A stretch of 5,473 bases of DNA, taken from DASUFH01 sp036274645. Its GTDB lineage: Bacteria > Acidobacteriota > Terriglobia > 20CM-2-55-15. The position numbers were made by a program, and so were the translations under genes. The stretch covers positions 1-5,473 of the forward strand of contig DASUFH010000066.1 of the NCBI GenBank assembly GCA_036274645.1. The letters are read 5' to 3'. Numbering within the stretch: the stretch's first letter is position 1; each line of letters starts with the position of its first letter. Below the pieces are notes generated by a model. That model did no database searches. It saw only the letters and a list, made by a program, of their open reading frames with translations, and had not been told where the DNA came from. Shown piece by piece: positions 1 through 5,392 of this stretch.

Positions 1-1
1 A

Positions 2-352
2 ACCCGAAAGCTCACGCTCGTCGTCGATGAGGGAGACAATCGACCGTTGAATCTGTCTTCCGTTCGGCTCGACCTGCCCGCGTATCACCTGCGGTTCTTT
101 TATCCCACGCGGGGCAAGCTCAGTCTTCTCTACGGAAATGACACTCTGGCCGCGCCGCGTTACGACCTGGAGTTGCTCGCGCCCCGTCTGGTCGGCGTTT
201 TCAGCCGGGAGATCACACTGAATCCCCAGGGGGTATCGATTTCGGCAGGAAATTTCGAAGCTCGCGTTTTCTGGCTGGCGCTGGCGGCTGCGGCGCTGGT
301 GATTCTGGTTCTGCTCGGACGTTTGCTACGGTCGGAGCCGGTCCAATCGTAG
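2..352 (+). CDS. C-terminal part of a DUF3999-like membrane-anchored protein (5' end outside window)
   Basis: The frame is open from the left edge (first full codon at 2) to a TAG at 350-352, giving 116 residues of a longer protein. The TTG at 47 lies inside this frame and is not a believable start, because the conserved sequence begins upstream of it (LVVDEGDNRPL). That stretch, the later segment KLSLLYGNDTLAAPRYDLE and a single C-terminal membrane helix (about residues 89-108, Ala/Leu/Val-rich) followed by a short basic tail match my recollection of the end of DUF3999 proteins. These are predicted envelope proteins of unknown function, often next to a DUF2339 membrane protein. The bulk of the protein would lie on the outer side of the membrane, held by this helix. 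The gene converges on the SGNH hydrolase gene across a palindromic repeat. That it is a coding C-terminus is likely; the family name is recognised by eye only. Confidence 0.6.
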   Translation, partial: TRKLTLVVDEGDNRPLNLSSVRLDLPAYHLRFFYPTRGKLSLLYGNDTLAAPRYDLELLAPRLVGVFSREITLNPQGVSISAGNFEARVFWLALAAAALVILVLLGRLLRSEPVQS

Positions 353-513
353 CGGCGTGATTGTCTGCCCTCACCTGTCGCTTCGCTACGCTCGCTCCTT
401 CCTCTCCCAGCTTCGCTGGGAGAGGGTTCAACATGGCCCTCTCCCGCCGCAGGCGGGAGAGGAGGGAGCGAGCGTAGCGAAGCGACAGGTGAGGGCAAAC
501 AATCACACGCCGC
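352..513. repeat. 162-bp imperfect palindromic element with two internal hairpins, in a convergent intergenic gap
   Basis: Positions 367-398 and 465-496 form a perfect 32-bp inverted repeat (GCCCTCACCTGTCGC on the left arm). Pairing continues outward to 357-366 with 497-506 (one mismatch) and, after a 2-nt bulge, 352-358 with 507-513. Between the arms sit two perfect 11-bp hairpins with 3-nt loops: 401-425 (CCTCTCCCAGC, loop TTC) and 438-462 (CCTCTCCCGCC, loop GCA). A single strand could therefore fold into a long stem topped by two hairpins. The element starts at the stop codon of the left gene and ends 6 bp before the stop of the convergent right gene. It resembles the REP/BIME-type repeats found between genes in many GC-rich genomes. 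Confidence 0.9.
401..462. terminator. Possible bidirectional transcription terminator (two strong hairpins)
   Basis: The two 11-bp GC-rich hairpins (401-425 and 438-462) lie between the stop codons of two convergent genes, where a shared terminator would be expected. Neither is followed by a run of T on either strand, so this is not a classic intrinsic terminator. The role is inferred from position and stem strength only. Confidence 0.3.
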
Positions 514-519
514 TTTCCT

Positions 520-1371
520 CTACTTCATCAGTTTCTTGACGTCATCGATGATGGCATCGGCCCAGATCTGATATCCCTTTGCCGTGGGATGCAGGCCGTC
601 GGCCATGACCTCTGTGGTCAGGGTTCCATCGGCAGTCAGGAACTTGTCGCCGATATCCTTGTAGAAGACCTGCTTGTTGTCGGCCAGTTTTTCCAGCTTG
701 CCGTTGATCTCCTTGATCGTGGCTCGCAGAGGATCGGTCGCGTTCTGGTTGCGCGGGAAGATGCCGAGGAGCAGCACCTTGGCCTGGGGTTGCCGCTTCT
801 TGAATTCTTCGATGATCAACCGGTCGCCGTCGACGATTTCGTCATTGGGATTGCGATTGATGTTATTGGTTCCCAGCATGAGGACAATCAGCTTCGCCCT
901 GAAGCCCTCGAGTTCACCGTTTTGCATCCGCCACAGAACGCCCTGCGTGGTGTCGCCGGCGATGGCGAAGTTGGCCGCTTTCAGTGGAGCGAAGCTGGAT
1001 TCCCAGACCTTTCCGCCCCGGGCTTCACCGCCTCCGAGCGGCCAGTAGAACCAGTCGGTGATGGAGTCGCCGACGAAGAGAAGGTCGACGTTGCCCTTCC
1101 TGGCGATATCCACGAATGTCTGATGGCGCATGTCGTTTCGTTCATTGTGAAACGCGACATTGGCGGGCGCCGCGGGTCCACGCTGACCACCGCCTCCGCG
1201 TTGTCCTGCGCCACGGCCCGGGCCTGCCTGGCCGCCGCGACCGGGGCCGCCCTGTACGCCCCGCGGCGCCGCTCCCGACGCTGGAGCGGGCGCCTGAGCC
1301 TGAGCGGTAAGCAGAATTCCTGACAGCTGCAACAACAGAGCAGCGCTTAGGTAAAGTGACATGCGACGCAT
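520..1371 (-). CDS. Secreted SGNH/GDSL-family hydrolase (PAF-acetylhydrolase-like esterase)
   Basis: This 283-residue protein is predicted to be an exported esterase or acetylhydrolase. A signal peptide covers about residues 1-27 (hydrophobic core LSAALLLQLSGILL, cleavage after an AQA motif). It is followed by a Gly/Arg/Pro/Ala-rich linker at about 28-70 and then the catalytic domain. All SGNH blocks are visible: GDSIT at 101-105 (nucleophile Ser103), the block II glycine in AIAGDTTQ (Gly139), GTNN at 167-170 (Asn169) and DGLH at 258-261 (Asp258, His261). The site therefore looks intact. The NFAIAGDTTQGVLWRMQNGE region resembles bacterial relatives of the PAF-acetylhydrolase IB catalytic subunits; the real substrate cannot be told, and acetylated sugars are one option. 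The ATG at 1371 has a GGAGG at 1378-1382, 6 nt upstream. The gene lies 110 bp after the preceding minus-strand gene, so it may have its own promoter or be the last gene of the same unit. Confidence 0.9.
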   Translation of the reverse strand: MRRMSLYLSAALLLQLSGILLTAQAQAPAPASGAAPRGVQGGPGRGGQAGPGRGAGQRGGGGQRGPAAPANVAFHNERNDMRHQTFVDIARKGNVDLLFVGDSITDWFYWPLGGGEARGGKVWESSFAPLKAANFAIAGDTTQGVLWRMQNGELEGFRAKLIVLMLGTNNINRNPNDEIVDGDRLIIEEFKKRQPQAKVLLLGIFPRNQNATDPLRATIKEINGKLEKLADNKQVFYKDIGDKFLTADGTLTTEVMADGLHPTAKGYQIWADAIIDDVKKLMK

Positions 1372-1394
1372 CGAATTCCTCCGGTTTTTAGAGA

Positions 1395-1452
1395 AGTGTT
1401 AGTGAACACTCACGTGGAGCAGATCATAATCGGGACCGACAATGACCGCCAA
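1395..1452 (-). promoter_or_regulatory. Candidate promoter with a 16-nt palindrome upstream of the SGNH hydrolase gene
   Basis: Read on the minus strand, TTGGCG (1452-1447) and TATGAT (1428-1423) are separated by 18 nt and resemble a sigma70-type -35/-10 pair, although the -35 match is poor. Just downstream, 1395-1410 forms a palindrome with 6-nt arms and a 4-nt centre (AGTGTT and AACACT on the plus strand). It would fall at or just after the transcription start and could be an operator or a leader hairpin. The remainder of the 110-bp gap shows nothing else. Confidence 0.3.
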
Positions 1453-1481
1453 CGGAAAAGTGGTGAGCGCCCTGGTGTTGT

Positions 1482-2402
1482 TTATCGCGCCGAACACGGC
1501 TGCGGATCCCACCCATTGTTGGTATCGGGCAGCTTCTTGTAATTTGAGCTGGTAATCCACGTCCCGCTGAGGAATTCGGGGTCCTCGACGATGGTGGTTA
1601 CGATCATGTACTGCGCGCCGTAGGTTTCGGGAGTCGGCTGGAAGTACTCGGTGATCGTCGCTTTCTCGCCGTAGGGCACGCCATTTTTCCGCAGATATCC
1701 CGGCTTCACATGGGTCGTCACGACTTTCAGCCAGCCGTTCTGATTCCCGCCGCGTCCGCCCCGTCCTGCCGCGTTACCACCGGGAGCCGGCGCGGGCCCG
1801 CCGGCGGGAGGCCCTCCGCCCGGGAAACCGCCGATTCCACCGCGCCCCCCGCCCGCCGTGGGTTCCCACGACGCGATCGACACGCCCTGCCAGGTTCTGG
1901 GGCCCGGGTTGGCTTCGGTCTGTTCGGCGGCGCCGAACTTGAACAACCGGGTTTGCATGCCCTGGTCGGTTTCCCACTTCAATGTGTTGGCGTCCTGCCA
2001 GGTCACGTGAGCGCGTGTCGGAAGGCGGCTGATCGCTCCGGCGCCATATCCCTTGCACTGGTTCCCTTCGGCTTCGTCTCTGGCGGGATCCCACGCGTTG
2101 AGCGCGGCCGTCCCGGCGGGACTCAGGCCGATGCTGTCACTGTTGCCTTTTGCCGGGACGGCCATCAGCCAGCGCCAGTCTTCGGTCACAAGTCTTACCC
2201 AGTAGCCCGTTAAATCGCTGGTCGCGGTTGCCTGTCCGGTTGGTCCGGCGCCTCTTCCGCCGCCCCGTCCGCCGCGGCCGCCCCCTTGAAATCCGGCCGG
2301 GGCGCCCTGCGCCAGCGCGCTCCTGTCATGTCGAATGGCGAGCGCGAGCGTTCCGGACACCAGCGCGGCCAGCGCGATAGAGCGTACGATTCTGGGGCTC
2401 AT
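1482..2402 (-). CDS. Secreted protein of an unnamed family, paralogue of the 3925-4929 product, with Gly-rich insertion
   Basis: I cannot assign a function to this 306-residue protein. It starts at ATG 2402 with a strong GGAGG (2407-2411) 4 nt upstream. A signal peptide spans about 1-31 (cleavage near ALA-Q), then a Gly/Arg-rich stretch at about 38-55 (GGGRGGRGGGRGAGP), then DLTGYWVRLV at 63-72, a start typical of small beta-rich secreted domains. The body aligns by eye with the product of 3925-4929: NAWD/NAWN, a QCK motif (Cys116), TWQGVSIASWE (170-180), WLKVVTTHVKPGYLRKNGVP (224-243), ITEYF and a terminal PQPC (Cys303). Relative to the paralogue, about 42 Gly/Pro/Ala-rich residues (181-222) are inserted between TWQG..W and the LKVVTTH strand. 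The two conserved cysteines could form a disulphide after export. The gene follows the DUF6152 gene by 37 bp and is probably co-transcribed with it. Confidence 0.85.
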   Translation of the reverse strand: MSPRIVRSIALAALVSGTLALAIRHDRSALAQGAPAGFQGGGRGGRGGGRGAGPTGQATATSDLTGYWVRLVTEDWRWLMAVPAKGNSDSIGLSPAGTAALNAWDPARDEAEGNQCKGYGAGAISRLPTRAHVTWQDANTLKWETDQGMQTRLFKFGAAEQTEANPGPRTWQGVSIASWEPTAGGGRGGIGGFPGGGPPAGGPAPAPGGNAAGRGGRGGNQNGWLKVVTTHVKPGYLRKNGVPYGEKATITEYFQPTPETYGAQYMIVTTIVEDPEFLSGTWITSSNYKKLPDTNNGWDPQPCSAR

Positions 2403-2439
2403 TCTTCCTCCAAGCCTGCGATCACGAGTCCGCTGCGGA

Positions 2440-2838
2440 CTATTGTTCAGTCAGCTTCCGCTGCTCCGGGGTGAGGCCGAAGCTGAATCCATCCGGACGT
2501 TTCATCGTGCGCAGCCGCATCTTATGTTCATCCGGCGTACGCGACGGATTTCCGGTGACGACCACTTCGTCTCCATACTTCAGCGTGTCGTTCTGAACGC
2601 CCGCGCCGAGCAACTGAGTGGAGCCGGGTCCCTCAACGCCCCAGCGAACTTTCTTGCTCCCATCCGTGACCTCGACGGTGATGAACGAGTGTGGGTTACG
2701 GAAAGAGAACACCACGATCTTTCCCTTGATCTCGATGGTCTTTCCCTCGTCGTAGGTTGCCGCGAAGGAATGGTGCGCGTAGGCTACGCCGCCCGCCAGG
2801 AATCCAAACACGCAGAGAAGGGCCAGTGTGCGTTTCAT
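2440..2838 (-). CDS. Small secreted DUF6152-family protein
   Basis: This 132-residue exported protein matches the DUF6152 pattern as I know it, a family of unknown function common in Acidobacteriota and Proteobacteria. A signal peptide (MKRTLALLCVFGFLAGGVAYA, 1-21) is followed directly by the family hallmark AHHSFAATYD (21-30). Then come the KGKIVVFSFRNPHSF strand-turn-strand (38-52, invariant-looking NPH) and WGVEGPGSTQLLGAG (66-80). LKYGDEVVVTGNPSR (86-100) is an OB-like closing element. The frame is open up to 2958, but two adjacent ATGs at 2841 and 2838 follow GGGAGA (2845-2850). The spacing favours 2838, and the upstream extension would put residues unlike any export signal before the signal peptide. 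The gene starts 34 bp after the MBL gene stop and ends 37 bp before the next gene, so it belongs to the same operon. Its molecular role is unknown. The histidines near the mature N-terminus might bind a metal, but this is speculation. Confidence 0.85.
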   Translation of the reverse strand: MKRTLALLCVFGFLAGGVAYAHHSFAATYDEGKTIEIKGKIVVFSFRNPHSFITVEVTDGSKKVRWGVEGPGSTQLLGAGVQNDTLKYGDEVVVTGNPSRTPDEHKMRLRTMKRPDGFSFGLTPEQRKLTEQ

Positions 2839-2844
2839 CATCGT

Positions 2845-2850
2845 TCTCCC
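2845..2850 (-). promoter_or_regulatory. Ribosome binding site that decides the DUF6152 start
   Basis: GGGAGA on the minus strand lies 3 nt before the ATG at 2841 and 6 nt before the ATG at 2838. The longer spacing is the more usual one, so 2838 is chosen; the difference is one methionine. No comparable site precedes the upstream in-frame ATG candidates. Confidence 0.55.
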
Positions 2851-2872
2851 GATCGCTCCGAGATTTGAAAAA

Positions 2873-3916
2873 CTATTTTTCAGTGAGGCTCTCATATGCC
2901 GCCTCGACAAACATGGCCGTGGTCCACGGGCCGGTTGTTGCGCCGTACCGCCCGTCATAATCCTTCGTCAAACCTGCCGCCTGAACCTGTTCCAGGGTTT
3001 TACCCTTCTTGATCGCGTCCCGGATACGATCGCGAATGATCGTCAGCATGTCGCGATATTCCAGCACATCGGCTTCATCGCTGATGCGGCCGTGTCCGGG
3101 TATCACCATGGTTCCACCTTCCTGCTTCTCCGCCGGAATGCAGAGATCCAGCAGCTTGTTCAGTCCGGCGATGACGCCGTTGATGGTTCCGCCACCTTTC
3201 ACGTCGATCACCGGATAGGTCGTCGTCAGGAAGATATCGCCGGCGGCAATCACGTCGGAGCGCCGGAAGTAGGCGATGCTGTCGCTGTCGGTGGCGCCGT
3301 CCGGGATGTGGATCATCTGGACGCCCTCGCCGTTGAAATAGATGTCGTGGAACGCGGTGTAGTAGGTTTCCGTGGGCCAGGCATTCTGCGGTGTCGGAGC
3401 CGTCTTTCCGGTTGGCGCGCTCATATGGCCGAGGACGTTTTCGTGCGCCGCGATGGGCGTGCCGCGGTTGCCGGCGCCCAATCCGCCACCGCGTCCAGCG
3501 GCGGGAACGGCGCCCCGCAGCTCTTCGTTTCCGCTCGTATGGTCCGGTCGGAAGCTGGTATTCAGGATGTATCGGATCGGTTTGGCGGAGATCGCGCGCA
3601 CGATTGCCTGCACTTTGTCCGTGGCGGCGCCGCCGCTGCCGGTATCCACCACAAGAACGCCGTCATCGCCGGTTTGTACAGTGATGTTGCCGCCCGCGCC
3701 GACGATCATCCACACGCTGTCGCGCACCGGAAGCGCGCGGACGGTCCGATCATTCGCGTCGGCGTAATAGATCTTCTGCTGCGGGTCGAAGATGGCCGTT
3801 CGGAGCTGGGGCGTCTGCGCTGCGCCACGTTGACCCTCTACACTTGCGGCAAAGCCGGCGAACAGGAACGCGGCTGCCAGGCTTGTCCATGCAAACTTCC
3901 GACTCTTGTTGCTCAT
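2873..3916 (-). CDS. Secreted metallo-beta-lactamase-fold protein with an incomplete metal-binding site
   Basis: This 347-residue exported protein has a signal peptide at about 1-28 and then the MBL fold: GDDGVLVVDTGS (83-94), the metal-loop segment ILNTSFRPDHTSGN (117-130), DSIAYFRRSDVIAAGDIF (212-229) and VIPGHGR (271-277). In canonical members the loop reads HxHxDH. Here it reads Ser121-x-Arg123-x-Asp125-His126, and the third site-1 histidine, normally in AHTDGDS, is Ala208 in GATDSDS. The site-2 ligands Asp125, His126 and His275 and the bridging Asp227 remain. The protein may therefore bind one metal at site 2 or have lost hydrolase activity. The substituted codons (AGC, CGA) differ from His codons at two or more bases, so simple sequencing error is unlikely. 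A Gly/Arg-rich patch sits at 141-151. The ATG at 3916 lies 8 bp after the upstream stop and lacks a well-spaced Shine-Dalgarno (GAGG 12 nt away), suggesting translational coupling. Confidence 0.9.
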   Translation of the reverse strand: MSNKSRKFAWTSLAAAFLFAGFAASVEGQRGAAQTPQLRTAIFDPQQKIYYADANDRTVRALPVRDSVWMIVGAGGNITVQTGDDGVLVVDTGSGGAATDKVQAIVRAISAKPIRYILNTSFRPDHTSGNEELRGAVPAAGRGGGLGAGNRGTPIAAHENVLGHMSAPTGKTAPTPQNAWPTETYYTAFHDIYFNGEGVQMIHIPDGATDSDSIAYFRRSDVIAAGDIFLTTTYPVIDVKGGGTINGVIAGLNKLLDLCIPAEKQEGGTMVIPGHGRISDEADVLEYRDMLTIIRDRIRDAIKKGKTLEQVQAAGLTKDYDGRYGATTGPWTTAMFVEAAYESLTEK

Positions 3917-3924
3917 GGGTACTA

Positions 3925-4929
3925 CTATCCTCGGCCGCCCCGCGCCGCGGGCGGAGCGCCGCGCGCGCCTCGTGGTCCCGGCGCCGCCGGCGGCGCGCCT
4001 GCGCCTGGGCCCCCGCCTGGTCCTGCGCCTGGGCCCCCGCGTCCCCCGGCGCCCGCTTGCGCCGGCGGTGGCCAGAGTTGCGCCGCGACAACCTTCTTCC
4101 GGAATTCGGGCAGCATGGTCTCGGCGCCGCCTTTCGCGCCTTCCTCGATGATTCCGTGAGTTTCAGAATAGAGATCCAGATAGGGATTTTCACCCGGCAG
4201 CCAGTGCGGAACCCAGCCCTGTTCGTGATCGACCTCAGACACGATTTCGCAAGGGTAGTTCCCCACGTTTTGTTGCGGCGCCCACCGGAAATCCGAACTG
4301 CGGACCATGGGTTCGGTGAGGTAGACCGGATCATTGATAATGACCACCCACGTCAGATATTCGTCATGACGCCAGATAAACTCGGTCAGTTCCGCCAGGT
4401 CGCTTCGCGGCACGCCGTTGCGCCGGATCCATCCCTTCTTCAAATGAGTGGTGGTGATCTTCAACACTTCGCCCAGCCACTCCCCGGTGGAGAAGCCCTG
4501 CCATGTGTGCGCCGCAAATTCATCCGGATGCGGCCGTCCATCCATATAGATCCAGCGTTCGGGCGCCTGCCACTGAATGTGGGTGCGAAGGGCAATCACC
4601 TGCCGGGAGACCGGATCGACCTCTTTCCAGATCTGGAGATTCGCCGGGCCGCGTGGCGAGTAGTCCGCCGGGTGCGGTTTGCATTGATGTTCCGGTATGG
4701 AGAGGATGTCGGCGTTCCAGGCGTTTGCCATCATCCGCGCCGCGTCATTGATCGGCAGGCCCGCGTAGTCGCCGATATCGGGACCGGCGAGTCGCTCCGG
4801 CTGGTCTTCATGGTATTGGGGCGCCCACTCTCCGACGAGGTCCATCTGGGCAAAGGCCGGGATTTCGAAAAATGCCATTCCCAGGAGAAGACAGAGACCC
4901 ACCCATAGTGTCCTTTTCAGTTCTCGCAT
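3925..4929 (-). CDS. Secreted protein of an unnamed family with a Gly/Pro/Ala-rich C-terminal tail; first gene of the operon
   Basis: I do not recognise a named family for this 334-residue protein. A signal peptide covers 1-27 (cleavage AFA-Q), followed by DLVGEWAPQYHED, NAWNADI, HQCKPHPADYSPRGP (81-95), a strand-rich middle with HIQWQ and RWIYMDGR, then TWQGFSTGEW (142-151), LKITTTHLKKGWIRRNGVP (156-174), LTEFIW and NYPCE (224-228). The blocks and two cysteines (Cys83, Cys227) are shared with the product of 1482-2402, which makes the two paralogues. Unlike that protein, this one continues past the PC motif for about 60 structured residues. It then ends in a tail of some 45 Gly, Pro, Ala and Arg residues (about 287-334). 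ATG 4929 is preferred: a TTG at 4950 extends the frame by 7 residues but has no ribosome site, whereas AGAGG (4942-4946) precedes 4929 at a rather long 12 nt. Two tandem TAG stops close the gene. Confidence 0.85.
   Translation of the reverse strand: MRELKRTLWVGLCLLLGMAFFEIPAFAQMDLVGEWAPQYHEDQPERLAGPDIGDYAGLPINDAARMMANAWNADILSIPEHQCKPHPADYSPRGPANLQIWKEVDPVSRQVIALRTHIQWQAPERWIYMDGRPHPDEFAAHTWQGFSTGEWLGEVLKITTTHLKKGWIRRNGVPRSDLAELTEFIWRHDEYLTWVVIINDPVYLTEPMVRSSDFRWAPQQNVGNYPCEIVSEVDHEQGWVPHWLPGENPYLDLYSETHGIIEEGAKGGAETMLPEFRKKVVAAQLWPPPAQAGAGGRGGPGAGPGGGPGAGAPPAAPGPRGARGAPPAARGGRG
3981..4040. repeat. GC-rich palindrome and 24-bp-period direct repeat inside the C-terminal tail coding region
   Basis: Positions 3981-3996 are a perfect 16-nt palindrome (GCGCCGCCGGCGGCGC). 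Directly beside it, a 19-nt sequence (CCTGCGCCTGGGCCCCCGC) occurs at 3998-4016 and again at 4022-4040, exactly 24 bp apart. A period of eight codons keeps the reading frame, so the tail of the encoded protein could lengthen or shorten by slippage without a frameshift. Confidence 0.8.
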
Positions 4930-4972
4930 TTCGCTAACCGCGCCTCTCAAATTTGTATGGGACCTTAGCGAA
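4930..4972. promoter_or_regulatory. 8-bp inverted repeat flanking the leader of the first operon gene
   Basis: TTCGCTAA (4930-4937) and its exact complement TTAGCGAA (4965-4972) are separated by 27 bp. On the minus-strand transcript one arm touches the ATG at 4929 and the loop contains the candidate ribosome site (4942-4946). It could be an operator pair or an RNA hairpin affecting initiation. No clear -35/-10 pair is visible upstream. Confidence 0.35.
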
Positions 4973-5038
4973 GGCCGGGCGATTTTGCCAGCAGAAAGTG
5001 TTTACAACGTGTGGACAAGGTCGCTTGGACGCGCGCCC

Positions 5039-5326
5039 TGTAGGAGCGGTCTATTGACCGCCCGCTGGAGTTTGGCCATTTTGCAGGGCCGGAGGCGTGC
5101 CCGGAGGATAGCCCAGGGTGGAGCGAAAGCGACACCCGGGGGAGCCCTCCCCTCGTTCTTTTGCGCCCCGCAAGGGGCGCAAGGATTCCTGGCGCCCCTT
5201 GCGGGGCGCCCGTTTCGCCGCATGGTCTGATCCGGGGTGGCTCGCGTTTTCTTTCTGCTTCGCCCTATCGGGCTCGCGCTCCGCGGCTCGCTCACCCCGG
5301 GCTATCGTCCATAGACCGCCCCTGCA
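5039..5326. repeat. 288-bp composite palindromic intergenic element
   Basis: Outer arms 5039-5054 (TGTAGGAGCGGTCTAT) and 5311-5326 are complementary at 14 of 16 positions. A second pair, 5107-5125 (GATAGCCCAGGGTGGAGCG) and 5289-5306, is complementary apart from one mismatch and one extra base. Between the left arms lies an unpaired segment of about 52 bp with no partner on the right. The centre holds two compact hairpins (listed separately). The plan of outer arms around two hairpins repeats that of the 352-513 element, although the sequences differ. Confidence 0.8.
5161..5210. repeat. Twin hairpins that are reverse complements of each other
   Basis: Hairpin A (5161-5182) has a 9-bp stem TTGCGCCCC with a GCAA loop, and hairpin B (5191-5210) an 8-bp stem GGCGCCCC with a TTGC loop. 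The 18-nt cores at 5163-5180 and 5192-5209 are exact reverse complements, so the DNA can form either two short hairpins or one long one. On a plus-strand RNA hairpin A would carry a GNRA-type tetraloop. Confidence 0.85.
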
Positions 5327-5392
5327 AGGGAACTCACCATGTCCCATATCTTTTTGCTGGACACGAGAATCGAGATTTCGTAGATTGCCGGC

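Larger units (their letters stand above)
4951..5392. other. 442-bp intergenic region without a convincing gene
   Basis: This region separates the minus-strand operon from a plus-strand frame opening at 5393. Frames crossing it are rich in Arg, Pro, Gly and Ser, as expected when palindromic GC-rich repeat DNA is translated, and none shows a domain or a ribosome site. Its content is the composite palindrome at 5039-5326. From 4973 to 5038 and 5327 to 5392 I see no defined element; promoters for the two divergent neighbours would have to lie here but are not evident. Confidence 0.7.

Noticed and set aside
352..513. CRISPR array or tRNA-like cloverleaf
   Set aside because: There are no regularly spaced direct repeats, only inverted ones, and the folded shape lacks tRNA arm lengths, anticodon loop or CCA end.
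589..1323. Plus-strand open frame of 244 codons opposite the SGNH hydrolase
   Set aside because: The minus-strand frame has all catalytic SGNH blocks and a good ribosome site; the plus-strand frame is its shadow.
2839..2958. Longer DUF6152 start at 2958
   Set aside because: It would overlap the MBL gene end by 86 bp and put 40 residues without export features ahead of a good signal peptide; GGGAGA at 2845-2850 supports 2838.
2828..4159. Plus-strand open frame of 443 codons across the MBL gene
   Set aside because: It runs antisense to a recognisable MBL protein and continues into the complement of the Gly-rich tail region, producing long Pro/Ala/Gly runs. There is no ribosome site or domain.
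3844..4908. Long plus-strand open frame (354 codons) opposite the first operon gene
   Set aside because: It is antisense to a gene with a clear signal peptide and a paralogue in the same window. Its translation is Arg/Pro/Ala-rich without domains, a usual by-product of GC-rich coding DNA.
5339..5383. 14-codon plus-strand mini-ORF (MSHIFLLDTRIEIS) before the right-edge frame
   Set aside because: It is too short to support and has no family signal. A leader peptide role cannot be shown.
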